Shown piece after piece: positions 26,649 to 36,087 of a stretch of 64,000 bases of DNA. The DNA lies in NCBI RefSeq assembly GCF_004138485.1, contig NZ_ML142848.1, positions 310,001 through 374,000 of the forward strand, given 5' to 3'. Below the pieces are notes generated by a model that had not been told where the DNA came from, ran no database searches, and was given only the letters and a program-made list of their open reading frames with translations. The first letter of the stretch is position 1, and each line of letters begins with the position of its first letter. The translations under genes and the position numbers were made by a program. The DNA comes from Peristeroidobacter soli. Lineage in GTDB: Bacteria > Pseudomonadota > Gammaproteobacteria > Steroidobacterales > Steroidobacteraceae.

Positions 26649-29162
26649 TCACCCGCTCGTCACGCGCCGCTCCGGCGCCGGACTCAGATACTTATCCAGC
26701 CATTCGAGCGTGCGCCGTGTGAGATCGCGAACGTTGGCCGGACTCATCGGGCCGTGACCCTCGCCCCAATATTTCACGTAGTCCACCTCTTTGCGCTGAC
26801 GCTTCAACGCCACGAACATGTCGTCGTACTGCTGCGAGAAACCGCCGACGTCCATGTCGGTGCTCACCAGCAGAATCGGCGTCTGAACCTGCCTCGCGTA
26901 CGCGATGGGACTGATCTTCCAGTAGTACGCCGGGTCATCCCACGGCGAGAATCCCAGTCCGAACTGATCCAGACTTTCATAGCGGGTCGCTCCGCCCTGC
27001 CAGGACGACACCGCTGGATAGAACAGGTCGGCCACACCGATGCCGAAGTAATGACTCTGGATATTGGCGATGCCGTTGATCGACACGATCGCTTTGAATC
27101 GTGTGCTGTGACCGGCGAGCCATACGCCCGTGAATCCCGCACCACTCGCGCCGACCACCGCCAGGCGTTCGGGATCGACGTAGCCCGTTTGAACCGCAGC
27201 GTCGATGGCACGATCCACGGCTGCGACGACACCATCGAGCGGACCGCCTTCCGGCGTCGCGACCATCGGTGCCGCCACGTTGAGTAACGCATACCCATGC
27301 GACACCAGCGGTGCACGGTTCTCATACGTGAACCCCTGGAGATCCGGCACGTCGGGACAACGCGGCCGACTGCTCGGATACACGTACACCATCGTCGGCA
27401 ACCGCTGCCCCGACTTCGCCTGCGGCGGCAATGTGAGGCAGCTGGTAACGACCTCGCCACCGGCCCCCGGATACTTGATACGCTGATTCGTCGGCAGATC
27501 GATGTCGGCCAGCAGGCCATTGATCTTCGCAACGACTTGCTCCCGGTCACGAGGCAGATGTAGCACCAGCTCGGTGCCTCGCGGCTGCACTTTGCGATAG
27601 GCAACCATGTCGCCCGCCATCGAAATCGCAACCGCCTCGGGCCGGCCGTCACGCAGCTCGACGCGCTTCACGGTCCCGCGCTCCAGATCGAATGTCACCA
27701 ACGAACCGGTGGTCTTCTCGCTGTACACGACGCGGGACTCGAATGGTTCGCGGCTGCGAGCGGCATTCGAGGCCAGCGGCGCCGTTTCGATCTCGATGTT
27801 TGCAAATGCCGTCCGTACTCGGCCGCGAGCATCCAGTTTGTGAATTCTGTTCTCGAGCACGATGAATGAATTCCCCGCCGCCCACGGCGAAATTGCGCCG
27901 AAACGCGCAGTGAGATTACGGGGAGCTTGCGACGCACTCAGCCAGTACCAGTCGAATCGGCCGGGATCGACGTTCAAATCACGCCCGGTGACGCCACGAT
28001 TCGAGAAGCGCGGCTGCGACACACCGGGCGGATTCGGCCGCGCCGGCACGGCGATGTCCGCACCGATCCAAACGAAACGCATCGGCTTCGCGGGCGGCCC
28101 GAACTCGCGTTCGTTCACCAGGTCGAGGCCGGTGTGAGGCAGCGATTGCAGGCGATGACTGGCGACATCGAATGTACGAAACACGCCAGACTGACTGTCC
28201 TCCTCGTCATGCCACGCAAAGAAGCCGAGCCTGCGTCCATCGGCGGACCACTCCACCGTGCCGGGCATTGCATCGAGCCTGGCGTCCACATCGATGCGAC
28301 GAGTCGTCGCCGTTTCGAACAACGCCAATCGGCCGCGCCCCGGTACCCAGTTGTTGCCGAGCCCGTCCACCGGCATCTGAGGTTTCTCGAACTGCTGAAT
28401 GGCGACCACATGACGACCGCCCGGCGCCAGGCGCAGATCGGAAAACAGTCCTTCGGCCCACGTCGCCGTCGATCCATCGCGCACGTCGAACGCCACCAAT
28501 CGACCGGACAGCGGCGGACTCGAACCACCGTCGCGCCGGCTTCGATAGACGCTGGCGGACACCTCTGTTCCGCTCCAGGCTTTGCGCCACTCCGCCGCCA
28601 GCTTTTCGCCCGTCGCGCGTCGCAGATACGGAATGAATGGCGGCAAGCTGCCCGGCGCACGCGCGGCGAACAAAAGTTTGCTGTCGCCGGCCCATATCGG
28701 TGTGAGATTGTGAATATAGTTCAGCTCGGGCAACGCCTCCGACAGTCGCGACTCGCCCGTCTCGCGATCCACCGCCCCCAACCGCAGCTCGCCCTCCTTT
28801 GCTTCCAGATACGCGACATACCTGCCATCCGGCGAAAGGTTGATCAACGCGCGAACGGCGGCAGGATCGATGGGCAATAACGGACGCGTCGTCGCGTCGC
28901 CGTTGGTCTCGACCGACATCAGATGTCCAAACCTCGGTCCAGGAATGATCATCATGCCAAAGTCCGGAAACTCCTCGAGCGGCGGTGCCTGCACGAACAC
29001 GAGTGCGTCGCCCGAGGGCGTGAAGGCCCCCGGCCCGATCTCCTCCATGCGAAGCGCATCGTCGACCGTGAACGGCCGCGCGATCGATCCCACCGACACC
29101 GCGCAAAGCAGTGCCGCCGCCGCGACTCTTCGTGCGGCCTTCATACCTGCTGTGAGCGGCAT
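26649..29162 (-). CDS. secreted S9-family (prolyl oligopeptidase-like) peptidase, resembling Atxe2-type isopeptidases
   Basis: 837 residues with a signal peptide (MKAARRVAAAALLCAVSVG after a short lead) and TGATG overlap with the TBDR stop. An N-terminal propeller (SPDGRYVAYLEA, WRKAWSGTEVSASVYRS) precedes the alpha/beta hydrolase domain with Ser near 673 in GASGAGF, Asp near 771 in STDMDVGG, and His near 803 in GEGHGP. The family cleaves short peptides, and Atxe2 members linearise lasso peptides. Here no lasso genes are present; the YcaO/TfuA locus upstream suggests that a different modified peptide may be the substrate. The resemblance to Atxe2 is by eye and unproven. Confidence 0.85.
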   Translation of the reverse strand: MPLTAGMKAARRVAAAALLCAVSVGSIARPFTVDDALRMEEIGPGAFTPSGDALVFVQAPPLEEFPDFGMMIIPGPRFGHLMSVETNGDATTRPLLPIDPAAVRALINLSPDGRYVAYLEAKEGELRLGAVDRETGESRLSEALPELNYIHNLTPIWAGDSKLLFAARAPGSLPPFIPYLRRATGEKLAAEWRKAWSGTEVSASVYRSRRDGGSSPPLSGRLVAFDVRDGSTATWAEGLFSDLRLAPGGRHVVAIQQFEKPQMPVDGLGNNWVPGRGRLALFETATTRRIDVDARLDAMPGTVEWSADGRRLGFFAWHDEEDSQSGVFRTFDVASHRLQSLPHTGLDLVNEREFGPPAKPMRFVWIGADIAVPARPNPPGVSQPRFSNRGVTGRDLNVDPGRFDWYWLSASQAPRNLTARFGAISPWAAGNSFIVLENRIHKLDARGRVRTAFANIEIETAPLASNAARSREPFESRVVYSEKTTGSLVTFDLERGTVKRVELRDGRPEAVAISMAGDMVAYRKVQPRGTELVLHLPRDREQVVAKINGLLADIDLPTNQRIKYPGAGGEVVTSCLTLPPQAKSGQRLPTMVYVYPSSRPRCPDVPDLQGFTYENRAPLVSHGYALLNVAAPMVATPEGGPLDGVVAAVDRAIDAAVQTGYVDPERLAVVGASGAGFTGVWLAGHSTRFKAIVSINGIANIQSHYFGIGVADLFYPAVSSWQGGATRYESLDQFGLGFSPWDDPAYYWKISPIAYARQVQTPILLVSTDMDVGGFSQQYDDMFVALKRQRKEVDYVKYWGEGHGPMSPANVRDLTRRTLEWLDKYLSPAPERRVTSG

Positions 29163-32100
29163 CAGAAATTGCTCTTGAGTGAGAGGTAATAGGTGGCGCC
29201 GCGCGGGTCGCCATAGAAGCTGTAGTAGAGATTCGAGGAGTTGCCTGCGTCGAACGCCGGCGCCTCATCGAATACATTTCTCACGCCCAGACGCACTTCG
29301 ATGTTCGACAGCCACTGCAATCCCAAGCCGCCGGTGCGGTAGCCCGCATACACATCGTTGAACAACTGCGAGTCCACTCGCCCGTCGCCGCCCTGACTCA
29401 GCCGGACGCCGGCATTGGTGCTCACGAGATACGAATCGATGTAACGCGCCGTCCAGCCCGCCAGCCAGCGACCGTTGCTCCAATCCACGCCGACGTTGCC
29501 TTTGAGCTTCGAAGGATAGCCGGCGGTGATGCCGACGTTCTCCACATACGGCTGACCCGGCAGCAACTGCGTTTCGAAGTGCGGCTGACGCGTACCGAGC
29601 GCATAGAAATCGAAAGTGCCGAGCGAGGCAGTCGTCAATCGATAGTCCACCGAGAAATCCCACGCTTCCAAACGCGTGCGCGCGATATTCATTCGCGACA
29701 GGTCGAGATACGTGATCGGTCCGACTCCATACGGATCGCCCGGTGCCGGCGCGGCGCGCACGACGCGCTCAGGGAACAGAGCTTCGTTATCGACCAGCTG
29801 CTGCTGAGGCAGGAAGGTGATCGCGTTGCTCTTGCTGATACGCGTGTAGTCGAGCGACATGCGCAGCGCCGGTAGCTGCAGCGGCGAGAACACGACGCCC
29901 GCCGACCAGCTCCGTGATTCTTCCGGATCCAGATTCGGATTGCCCACACCGCCATCGATGCTGGGACTGGCAGCGGCGTTGCCACGACGCGGATCGAGGA
30001 CTGACACAGACAGTCCCGGAATCACGATGGGTGCCAGCTGGTTCACGTCCGGCGGCAGAAATCCCGTGCCGAAACTGGCGCGCAGAATCCAGCTCGGTGC
30101 CGGCACGTAGCGCAGGCCGATCGTGGGATTGACGGAGCTCAGCTGTTTCTCGCCACGATACAATCGTGTGTTCGAGCCTGCGGTGTAGGAGCCCGTGACG
30201 GCGTCGATGGTGTACTCGTCCCACCGTCCGGCAAGTTGCAGCTCCAGTTCACGCACGCCGGGCTTCGCGTTCGCCGGGCCGATCAGCGGCAACCGCGCTT
30301 CGAGATAGGCGCTGTTCACCGCTTGCATGCGTCCAGGAAAAACCGTGGTGACGCCGGCCGAACTGGTCTGGCGCGCCTCATCGATGTCCAGCGTGCTGTG
30401 TTCGATCATCGTCGACAGCATCACCGGGCCGCCGGGCAATTGCAGAACGGGTCCACTCAGGCGCACGACGGCGTCCTGGAACGTGGCGTAGTACGGCGTC
30501 GGGAGCGACGCTGGATTCAGGAACGCCGCCATGTCCACCGGATGGTCGTTCAGATCGCGCAACACATCGATGGCACCCGAGTTGATCGCGGTCGCAAGCG
30601 CCGAGGTCGCCGAGAAAGCGTTACGAAAATAACTGCGCGAGCGATCCCAGGTGTAGTCGGTCTCCGCCGTCCACGCGCCCGGCAGCTGGAAAATCAGGCC
30701 GCCCATGGCACGACGCTGGCTGTTGGTGTGAATCGAATAGGTATCGCCAAAAGACAGCGGCACCGTCACGCGAATCGGCTGAGCGAACGGATTGTTGGGC
30801 GCATTGGCGGCGATGCTGTACACGCCCTGCACCTGGTTGGAAGCATAGAGACCATCGTTGTTGGACGCGCCCAGATCCAGAAACGCGCTGATATGGTCGG
30901 TCAGCGGTCGCCGGATCGTCGCTGAAAACGTTTTGACTTCGGGATCGGCGACCAGTGCACGGCCAGCTCCGCTGCCGTTGGCCGGAGCCGAGACGCCTTG
31001 TCGGGTACGAGCAAGATCGAAGTTATATTGTCCGGCCTCGGTGAGAAACGCGTGACCGCCATCACCCGCTGCCGCGAGTCCCGCGTATCCGACCGGCACA
31101 TTCACGATTGGCGAATTCAGTGGTGTGCCGTCGTCGAGCGTCAGATTCCGGGGCGTGCCGTCGGGATTGGTGGCCGCGCTGCGGATATTCGTGGTGTAGC
31201 CCAGCGGTGGCGTCGCTGAATTCAGGAACAAGCCGGGATTGTTGGCGAACACGCGCAAGCGTCCGTTGCGCATGTAATCGCGTTCATCCATCAGAAATGG
31301 ATTGGCATCCGAGTACGAGCCGGCCAGCAGCACGGAGGTCTTGCCATCTTCGAGTGTGAAGCCGGCGCTCACATCGATCTTGCGCTGAGCCGTATCGCTC
31401 GCGAACGAGTTCTCATACGTCATGCGTGTTTCCACGCCGGTGTAGTCGCGACGCATGATGATGTTGATCACGCCGCCGGTCGCCCCGCCGCCGTAGATGC
31501 CCGAAGCCGTCGTCGGCAGGATCTCGATGCGCTCGACTGCCGCCATGGAAATGCCATTGATGTCCGACTGCGCCGGCACGCCCTGAACGCTCGGATTCAC
31601 CGCGCGGTGGCCGTCGATCAGAATCAGCGTTTCGTTGGGACTCAGGCCGCGCAACGCAATCATACTCTGATTGCCGTTGCCGCCGCCCGCCTGCGACGGC
31701 GAGCCCGAAATCGAATTCATCGGCAGGCGCTGCCTGAGAAAGTCGCCAAGATTCGTGGCACCGGAGCGTTCGATGGTGGCCCGGTCGAAAATCACATAGG
31801 GCTGCGAATCGTCGCGACTGCGGGCGATGTCCATGTTGAGCACTCGCGAGCCGGTCACGAGAATTTCAGGCATGGCCATGCGGTCGCGCGGCGAGTCCGC
31901 TGGCGTGCCGATGGCACCGGTTGCCGATGTCGCGTCGTCGCTGCTCTTCGTTTCACGCTCCGGTTTGACGGTCGACTCGGCCTGCGCAATCTGTAACTGG
32001 GCGCTGACGGCATCTCTCACATGCGCGCCGGTCTTCGCCTCGGCGGAAATGACGACCGCGCCTTGCTCGTTGACTCTGGATGTCAGACCCGTGCCTCTGA

Positions 32101-32326
32101 GCAACTGCTCCAACGCTCGCAGCGGCGGCATCGAGCCCGACACCGCGGGCGCCTGCTTGCCTTCGAGCAGCGGGCCCGGCGCCATGATGGCGACATTGGA
32201 CTGAGCGGAGAAATCCAGCAGCGCCTTGGCCAGCGACTGCGATTGGATGTTGAAGACTTTGCTTTCGTCGGCGTGCACGGACGTCGCGCACACACAGGCC
32301 AGCAGCAGCAATGATCGAACTCGCAT
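29162..32326 (-). CDS. TonB-dependent receptor with N-terminal STN signalling domain
   Basis: 1054 residues. A signal peptide (MRVRSLLLLACVCATSVHA) is followed by an STN domain at about 22-95 (KVFNIQSQSLAKALLDFSAQ), then a linker, the plug (NLGDFLRQRLPMNS, MIALRGLSPNETLILIDGHR) and a barrel ending YYLSLKSNF. The STN domain marks transducers that signal through FecR to an ECF sigma factor, which are encoded immediately upstream here. It probably imports a large ligand, perhaps the peptide produced by the adjacent genes. Coupled to the S9 peptidase gene by a 1-base stop/start overlap. Confidence 0.94.
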   Translation of the reverse strand: MRVRSLLLLACVCATSVHADESKVFNIQSQSLAKALLDFSAQSNVAIMAPGPLLEGKQAPAVSGSMPPLRALEQLLRGTGLTSRVNEQGAVVISAEAKTGAHVRDAVSAQLQIAQAESTVKPERETKSSDDATSATGAIGTPADSPRDRMAMPEILVTGSRVLNMDIARSRDDSQPYVIFDRATIERSGATNLGDFLRQRLPMNSISGSPSQAGGGNGNQSMIALRGLSPNETLILIDGHRAVNPSVQGVPAQSDINGISMAAVERIEILPTTASGIYGGGATGGVINIIMRRDYTGVETRMTYENSFASDTAQRKIDVSAGFTLEDGKTSVLLAGSYSDANPFLMDERDYMRNGRLRVFANNPGLFLNSATPPLGYTTNIRSAATNPDGTPRNLTLDDGTPLNSPIVNVPVGYAGLAAAGDGGHAFLTEAGQYNFDLARTRQGVSAPANGSGAGRALVADPEVKTFSATIRRPLTDHISAFLDLGASNNDGLYASNQVQGVYSIAANAPNNPFAQPIRVTVPLSFGDTYSIHTNSQRRAMGGLIFQLPGAWTAETDYTWDRSRSYFRNAFSATSALATAINSGAIDVLRDLNDHPVDMAAFLNPASLPTPYYATFQDAVVRLSGPVLQLPGGPVMLSTMIEHSTLDIDEARQTSSAGVTTVFPGRMQAVNSAYLEARLPLIGPANAKPGVRELELQLAGRWDEYTIDAVTGSYTAGSNTRLYRGEKQLSSVNPTIGLRYVPAPSWILRASFGTGFLPPDVNQLAPIVIPGLSVSVLDPRRGNAAASPSIDGGVGNPNLDPEESRSWSAGVVFSPLQLPALRMSLDYTRISKSNAITFLPQQQLVDNEALFPERVVRAAPAPGDPYGVGPITYLDLSRMNIARTRLEAWDFSVDYRLTTASLGTFDFYALGTRQPHFETQLLPGQPYVENVGITAGYPSKLKGNVGVDWSNGRWLAGWTARYIDSYLVSTNAGVRLSQGGDGRVDSQLFNDVYAGYRTGGLGLQWLSNIEVRLGVRNVFDEAPAFDAGNSSNLYYSFYGDPRGATYYLSLKSNF

Positions 32327-32382
32327 GTCACTCCCCGAGGTTATCGTTGTGCTGCTTGTGACGATGCAGCCTCGGATTTTTT

Positions 32383-33351
32383 TCAGCGTGCCGCGCGTAA
32401 CACGATCCTTCCGGCGCGGCTGCGATCGACGACGATGGGCTGAGAGCCCGCCAGACTGTCGAGCATGGTGTCGATCTGATCGGTGCGAAACGCGGCAGTG
32501 ACCGGCACCTCGCGCAGCCGATCGTCGGCGAATACGATCTCGCTGTCGCTATATCGATTCGCATCGGCGATGACTTCGGCGAGCCGCGTGTTCTCGTAGC
32601 TCAAGCGCCCCACTCGCCACGCCCCCGCCTCCACTGCCACGATCGAATGCACTTCGATCGCAGCTCCCGACGAGACCGCTTCCTGCCCCGCCGTCAGCGT
32701 GCGTTTGCTGACAGACGCGTCCGGCTGCTGAGCATGAGCCGCGGGCATCACTTCAACGACGCCTTCTTTCACCGCGACGTGCACGTTCCCAGCACCATGA
32801 CGTAAGTCGAACTGCGTGCCCACGACGCGCACCATGGTGTCGCCGGCGCGAACATAGAACGGCCGCGTCCGATCTTTGGCGACCGAGAAAAACGCTTCGC
32901 CGGCTTCGAGATCGGCACGACGCTCGGTGTCGACGAATGTGACCCGCAATTTCGACCGGGCACCGAGCGTGACGTGGCTGCCATCAGCAAGCGCGAGCTC
33001 ACGGACCTCGCCTCTACCTGTGCGATATACCGTGCCGCCCGTCGTGAGCAACAGGAACGTCAGCGCCACCGCCAGCACGACACTGGCCGCCGCCAACGAC
33101 CAATGGGTACGACGCCGGCTGAATGCGGCCTTGCTCACGTCCACATCGCTCAGTGCTCCGACCACGCTCACATCGCGCCAGAGTTGTTCGACGCACCGAT
33201 AAGCGTCTCGATGAGCGACATCGGCACTGAGCCAGGCTTCGAACTCCGCACGTTCCGGCGCCGTCAGGGCACCGCCATGCACTTGCACCAGCCAGCGACG
33301 CGCCCGTTCATCGATCATGCCGACCGCGGATGACTTCTGCTCCTGCCTCAT
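32383..33351 (-). CDS. FecR-type anti-sigma/sigma regulator
   Basis: 322 residues from MRQEQKSSAVGMIDERARRW; ATG overlaps the sigma factor stop as ATGA. The N-terminal cytosolic DUF4880 (ERAEFEAWLSADVAHRDAYRCVEQLW) precedes a membrane helix at about 85-107 (LAAASVVLAVALTFLLL), the periplasmic FecR domain (GEVRELALADGSHVTLGARSKL) and a C-terminal DUF4974-like part. It senses the STN domain of the receptor and controls release of the ECF factor. The start upstream in the longer frame is not used because it overlaps the sigma gene. Confidence 0.93.
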   Translation of the reverse strand: MRQEQKSSAVGMIDERARRWLVQVHGGALTAPERAEFEAWLSADVAHRDAYRCVEQLWRDVSVVGALSDVDVSKAAFSRRRTHWSLAAASVVLAVALTFLLLTTGGTVYRTGRGEVRELALADGSHVTLGARSKLRVTFVDTERRADLEAGEAFFSVAKDRTRPFYVRAGDTMVRVVGTQFDLRHGAGNVHVAVKEGVVEVMPAAHAQQPDASVSKRTLTAGQEAVSSGAAIEVHSIVAVEAGAWRVGRLSYENTRLAEVIADANRYSDSEIVFADDRLREVPVTAAFRTDQIDTMLDSLAGSQPIVVDRSRAGRIVLRAAR

Positions 33352-33968
33352 GGCGACTCCATTTCCTTCAACGCGGCATCCAGCGCCGCGACCGCCCGCA
33401 CCAGCTGACGGCTGATATCGGCGAGCGACCAACCCGTGCGACTGGCAATCTCCTCGTACGTCATGCCGTGAACGCGACTCATCGCGAGCACCTGCTGCTG
33501 CTTGAGCGGCAGCTTCTTGAGCGCCGCGTTGATCGCGTCGAACCGCTGCCACTCCATCACGACGCGCTCAGGAGACGCGTCCTGCAACGGCGCCGCGCCG
33601 GCCTGAGCGAGCGCGTCGCGAGCGTACCGATCGGCCCGATCCTGCGAACGCCGGTAATCGAGCACGATGTTTCGAACCATCGTGAACAGGAAAGCGCGGG
33701 GATTCTGGATGCGCTCGGGCGAGTCGAGCGCGGCGTACCGAGTGAACGCCAGCTGCACCACATCCTCAGGCTCGGGCGGCCCGGCCCCGAAGGTGTGACT
33801 GACATAACGACACAGCTCCTGCCAATGCGCCCGGTACAGCCGCCGGAGGTCGAACACCGAGGGCGTCACGGGGAACTGACCCGGGCGGGATTCTTCGGCG
33901 CTTCGAGGCGTGCGAAATGGCAGCACCTCCGACAGCGCCGGCTTCGGCGTTGACGCATCACCCATCAT
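33348..33968 (-). CDS. ECF sigma factor, FecI type
   Basis: 206 residues from MMGDASTPKPALSE. Region 2 is LYRAHWQELCRYVSHTF with EDVVQLAFTRY; region 4 is LPLKQQQVLAMSRVHGMTYEEIASRTG. The N-terminal 40 residues are a less conserved extension; an earlier ATG at 34115 would lengthen it. The 181 bases separating it from the TfuA gene hold AT-richer stretches (such as TAGAAT near 34133) that may carry its own promoter, though none is certain. It would direct RNA polymerase to the TBDR and peptidase genes once FecR is relieved. Confidence 0.92.
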   Translation of the reverse strand: MMGDASTPKPALSEVLPFRTPRSAEESRPGQFPVTPSVFDLRRLYRAHWQELCRYVSHTFGAGPPEPEDVVQLAFTRYAALDSPERIQNPRAFLFTMVRNIVLDYRRSQDRADRYARDALAQAGAAPLQDASPERVVMEWQRFDAINAALKKLPLKQQQVLAMSRVHGMTYEEIASRTGWSLADISRQLVRAVAALDAALKEMESP

Positions 33969-34149
33969 CGACCCTGGCCGGCACACCTCACGGCGGACTG
34001 TTGACTCCGCCACCTCCCCGACGAGCGAGGCGGCACCTGTCGCGACGGACCGTCGCGAAATCGTCCCTGCCGATTGAGACGCTGCAGGCGTGGATTTTTT
34101 CCAGCCCAGGGTCATTATTGTTCGATTCTAGCGAACGGCTGGCGGACCC

Positions 34150-34800
34150 TTACAGCTGCGTGGCGCCGATGCCACGCACTGCCTCCAGCACCGCCAATGC
34201 ATCACGCCGTTTGACATCGAAATGTTCGTCGGTCAGCCACAGATGGAGTTGGTCCCAGGAGAAACCGCCAGCGATCAATGCAGTGGCCGCGTGTTTCACC
34301 GCACTTACCGTGCGCTCTTGAAACGGCAAGGCACGCACAGCGGTCACGAACTGACGCGCCAACTCCTCACATTGGGGAGCGGCCGAGAGCACCAAGCGAG
34401 CGACTTCCCTGATCTGCACCAGCGGATAGGAAACGAGTTCCCACGAGTCCGGAAGGAACGTGACGGCGACTTCATCATCATCCGTGAGTTCGCATCGGGC
34501 AAATGCCGCCCAAATCTCTCCCACGCCGCGCATGTCGCTCGAGCATTCGCAAGCACGTAGCGCTCCCAGACTGGCGCCACCGAAGAGTCGCGCCCCGGTG
34601 GCAGCGGCCGCACGCACTTCCGCCGGAGTTACGGCAAGTGATTGGTGAAATACGCCATCGATGAGCCCGATCGCGCGAGCGCCCGAACTCGCCGCGCGTA
34701 ACAAATCGCCACGAGCGGCAGGCGGCAGGAACAGAACATCCGGAACATTCGGCCGCGGCGCACGCAGGCTCGGTCCCGCAAAAACGATCAGGCCAGGCAT
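34150..34800 (-). CDS. tfuA: TfuA-like protein, YcaO partner
   Basis: 216 residues from MPGLIVFAGPSL; the ATG overlaps the YcaO stop by 13 bases, so the pair is translationally coupled. Family hallmarks are nearly complete: GPSL near the start, VLFLPPAARGDLL, IGLIDGVFHQSLAVTP, GGASLGALRACE, and GVGEIWAAF followed by TDDDEVAVTF. In trifolitoxin and thioamide systems TfuA is thought to supply or deliver sulfur to the YcaO. The symbol is used for family membership only; this is not the Rhizobium trifolitoxin locus. Confidence 0.92.
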   Translation of the reverse strand: MPGLIVFAGPSLRAPRPNVPDVLFLPPAARGDLLRAASSGARAIGLIDGVFHQSLAVTPAEVRAAAATGARLFGGASLGALRACECSSDMRGVGEIWAAFARCELTDDDEVAVTFLPDSWELVSYPLVQIREVARLVLSAAPQCEELARQFVTAVRALPFQERTVSAVKHAATALIAGGFSWDQLHLWLTDEHFDVKRRDALAVLEAVRGIGATQL

Positions 34801-35972
34801 AACCAGCCGCGCGCTCGCGCTCCGACCCGGGAGGGATCGAACGCCCAAACCTCGAGGCCCGGCGCAATTGCACGCACCACCGTAAGACTCACGGTTGGCA
34901 GGCTCAAATCCACCCAGCTCACCGACGCGGGAAGATCGAGACAGCACAGACGTGTTTGCAATCCCTGGAGTACTTCGAATGCAGAAGCGCCATTCCATCC
35001 TTCGCGAACCGGAACGGCACGCGCATCCCCGGCGCTCAAAAACCAGGGGTCGGTTGGCTCGAGCTCATGACGATCCACTAAATCCTCGCGCGCACCCTGC
35101 AGATCCGTGAGCCGGCTCTGTGCGGCTTCTTGCAGAGCTGCGCGCAGCGCCTCCACGGCGTCGGGCCGAGCCGCCACGCCCATGTGTGCAAGAACGCCGT
35201 CGTGAATCACGCACAGATAACATGGCACATCTGTATCGCAGTGAAGATCGCGCACCAAAATGTCATGGCCACGCGACTGAATTGCTTGCAGCTCAGCGGG
35301 CACACATTCGCGCACCGAAGTCAGATCGACCACGGGAACACGATCTCCTTGCCCCACCGTGGCCAACGCCACTGCACGCGAATAGGCATCGCGCTCAATA
35401 CATTCCAACAGGGCGAATACGAGTGCTTCCTCGAGCGTCGCCCCAGCCGCGAGTCCGGTAGTGTTGGCCGCGCACAGGCGCACCGCGCTCTCGCTCGGTT
35501 GATAGGGAAAGAACACCGCGTTGGCGGGCACCCATAGAAAATCGCCGTCGATCGTCCGGCCTTCGCACCAATCCACTGTTTCGGTGCCGCTGAGTCCATC
35601 AGGAAGGATCAGCGCCTCGGGAGACAAGACTCGACCATCGAGAGCGCTCGCCGGCGCCGTGCGAATCGCGACCCGCCCGCGGGGCTCGGCGCAATAGCGT
35701 TCGAGCGCTTCCGCGAGCGCCCCTACACGAGCATGTAACTCGTTGCTGCCTTTGCCCGTGCTGACACTGACAGACTCACCGATCGGATCCCTCCGCACGG
35801 CACTGGCGGTTGCAATCCCAATTCCATCGAGTCGTGTGATGCTGCCGGTCCGTGCCACACCGAAAGTGGGCGCGGACGATTCCAGGATGGCTGCCACGCG
35901 CTCGATTGGCAGCGCGCGGCACCAGCTCTCAGCTCTTGGAGGGAGGGGCACCGGCACCGCCCGGCGTCGCAC
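34788..35972 (-). CDS. YcaO-domain protein, probable peptide-modifying (thioamide or azoline) enzyme
   Basis: 394 residues from a GTG that overlaps the peptide gene by 44 bases; a later GTG at 35897 is an alternative but has no ribosome site. Conserved YcaO features: GITRLDG-like N-terminus (GSITRLDGIG), the E-x-x-ER helix in LAEALERYCAEP (Glu88, Glu91, Arg92), and TTGLAAGATLEEALVFALLECIERDA (171-196), both ATP/Mg-binding helices. The C-terminus lacks the PxPxP tail of azoline-forming cyclodehydratases. Pairing with TfuA favours ATP-dependent backbone thioamidation of a peptide. No E1-like partner is visible. Confidence 0.92.
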   Translation of the reverse strand: MRRRAVPVPLPPRAESWCRALPIERVAAILESSAPTFGVARTGSITRLDGIGIATASAVRRDPIGESVSVSTGKGSNELHARVGALAEALERYCAEPRGRVAIRTAPASALDGRVLSPEALILPDGLSGTETVDWCEGRTIDGDFLWVPANAVFFPYQPSESAVRLCAANTTGLAAGATLEEALVFALLECIERDAYSRAVALATVGQGDRVPVVDLTSVRECVPAELQAIQSRGHDILVRDLHCDTDVPCYLCVIHDGVLAHMGVAARPDAVEALRAALQEAAQSRLTDLQGAREDLVDRHELEPTDPWFLSAGDARAVPVREGWNGASAFEVLQGLQTRLCCLDLPASVSWVDLSLPTVSLTVVRAIAPGLEVWAFDPSRVGARARGWLCLA

Positions 35973-36087
35973 CCGCTCGCTCGATCTGCAACCACTTTTC
36001 GGATTGCTGTGTTGCCGACCGAGGCTGTGAAAGCGGCGCGGGTGTCACGGCCCGGGTTTGCGAAAAAGAATGGTTTGACCTGTTCAC
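35929..36087 (-). CDS. 52-residue peptide, candidate YcaO substrate (RiPP precursor)
   Basis: Starts at a GTG whose last two bases form the TGA stop of the winged-helix gene (GTGA), with AGGAG 7 bases before it. The peptide begins VNRSNHSFSQTRAVTP and ends GGAGAPPSKS. It contains 8 Ser and 4 Thr, no Cys, one Trp (32) and a Gly/Ala/Pro-rich tail. No signal peptide or membrane segment. Its last 14 codons overlap the YcaO start. Spacing and coupling argue for a real gene; that it is the modified substrate is inference from position. It could instead be a leader that couples translation of YcaO to the upstream gene. Confidence 0.6.
   Translation of the reverse strand: MNRSNHSFSQTRAVTPAPLSQPRSATQQSEKWLQIERAGATPGGAGAPPSKS

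Noticed and set aside
26649-34115. Lasso-peptide biosynthesis cluster
   Set aside because: The receptor, FecI/FecR and S9 peptidase look like the lasso accessory set, but no B protease or asparagine-synthetase-like C cyclase gene was found. I keep only the module analogy.
33969-34149. N-terminal extension of the FecI-type sigma factor to 34115
   Set aside because: The extra residues are Ser/Ala/Arg-rich with no sigma homology, and the ATG at 33968 has an AGGG-like site at suitable distance. A promoter in this gap is more likely than coding sequence.
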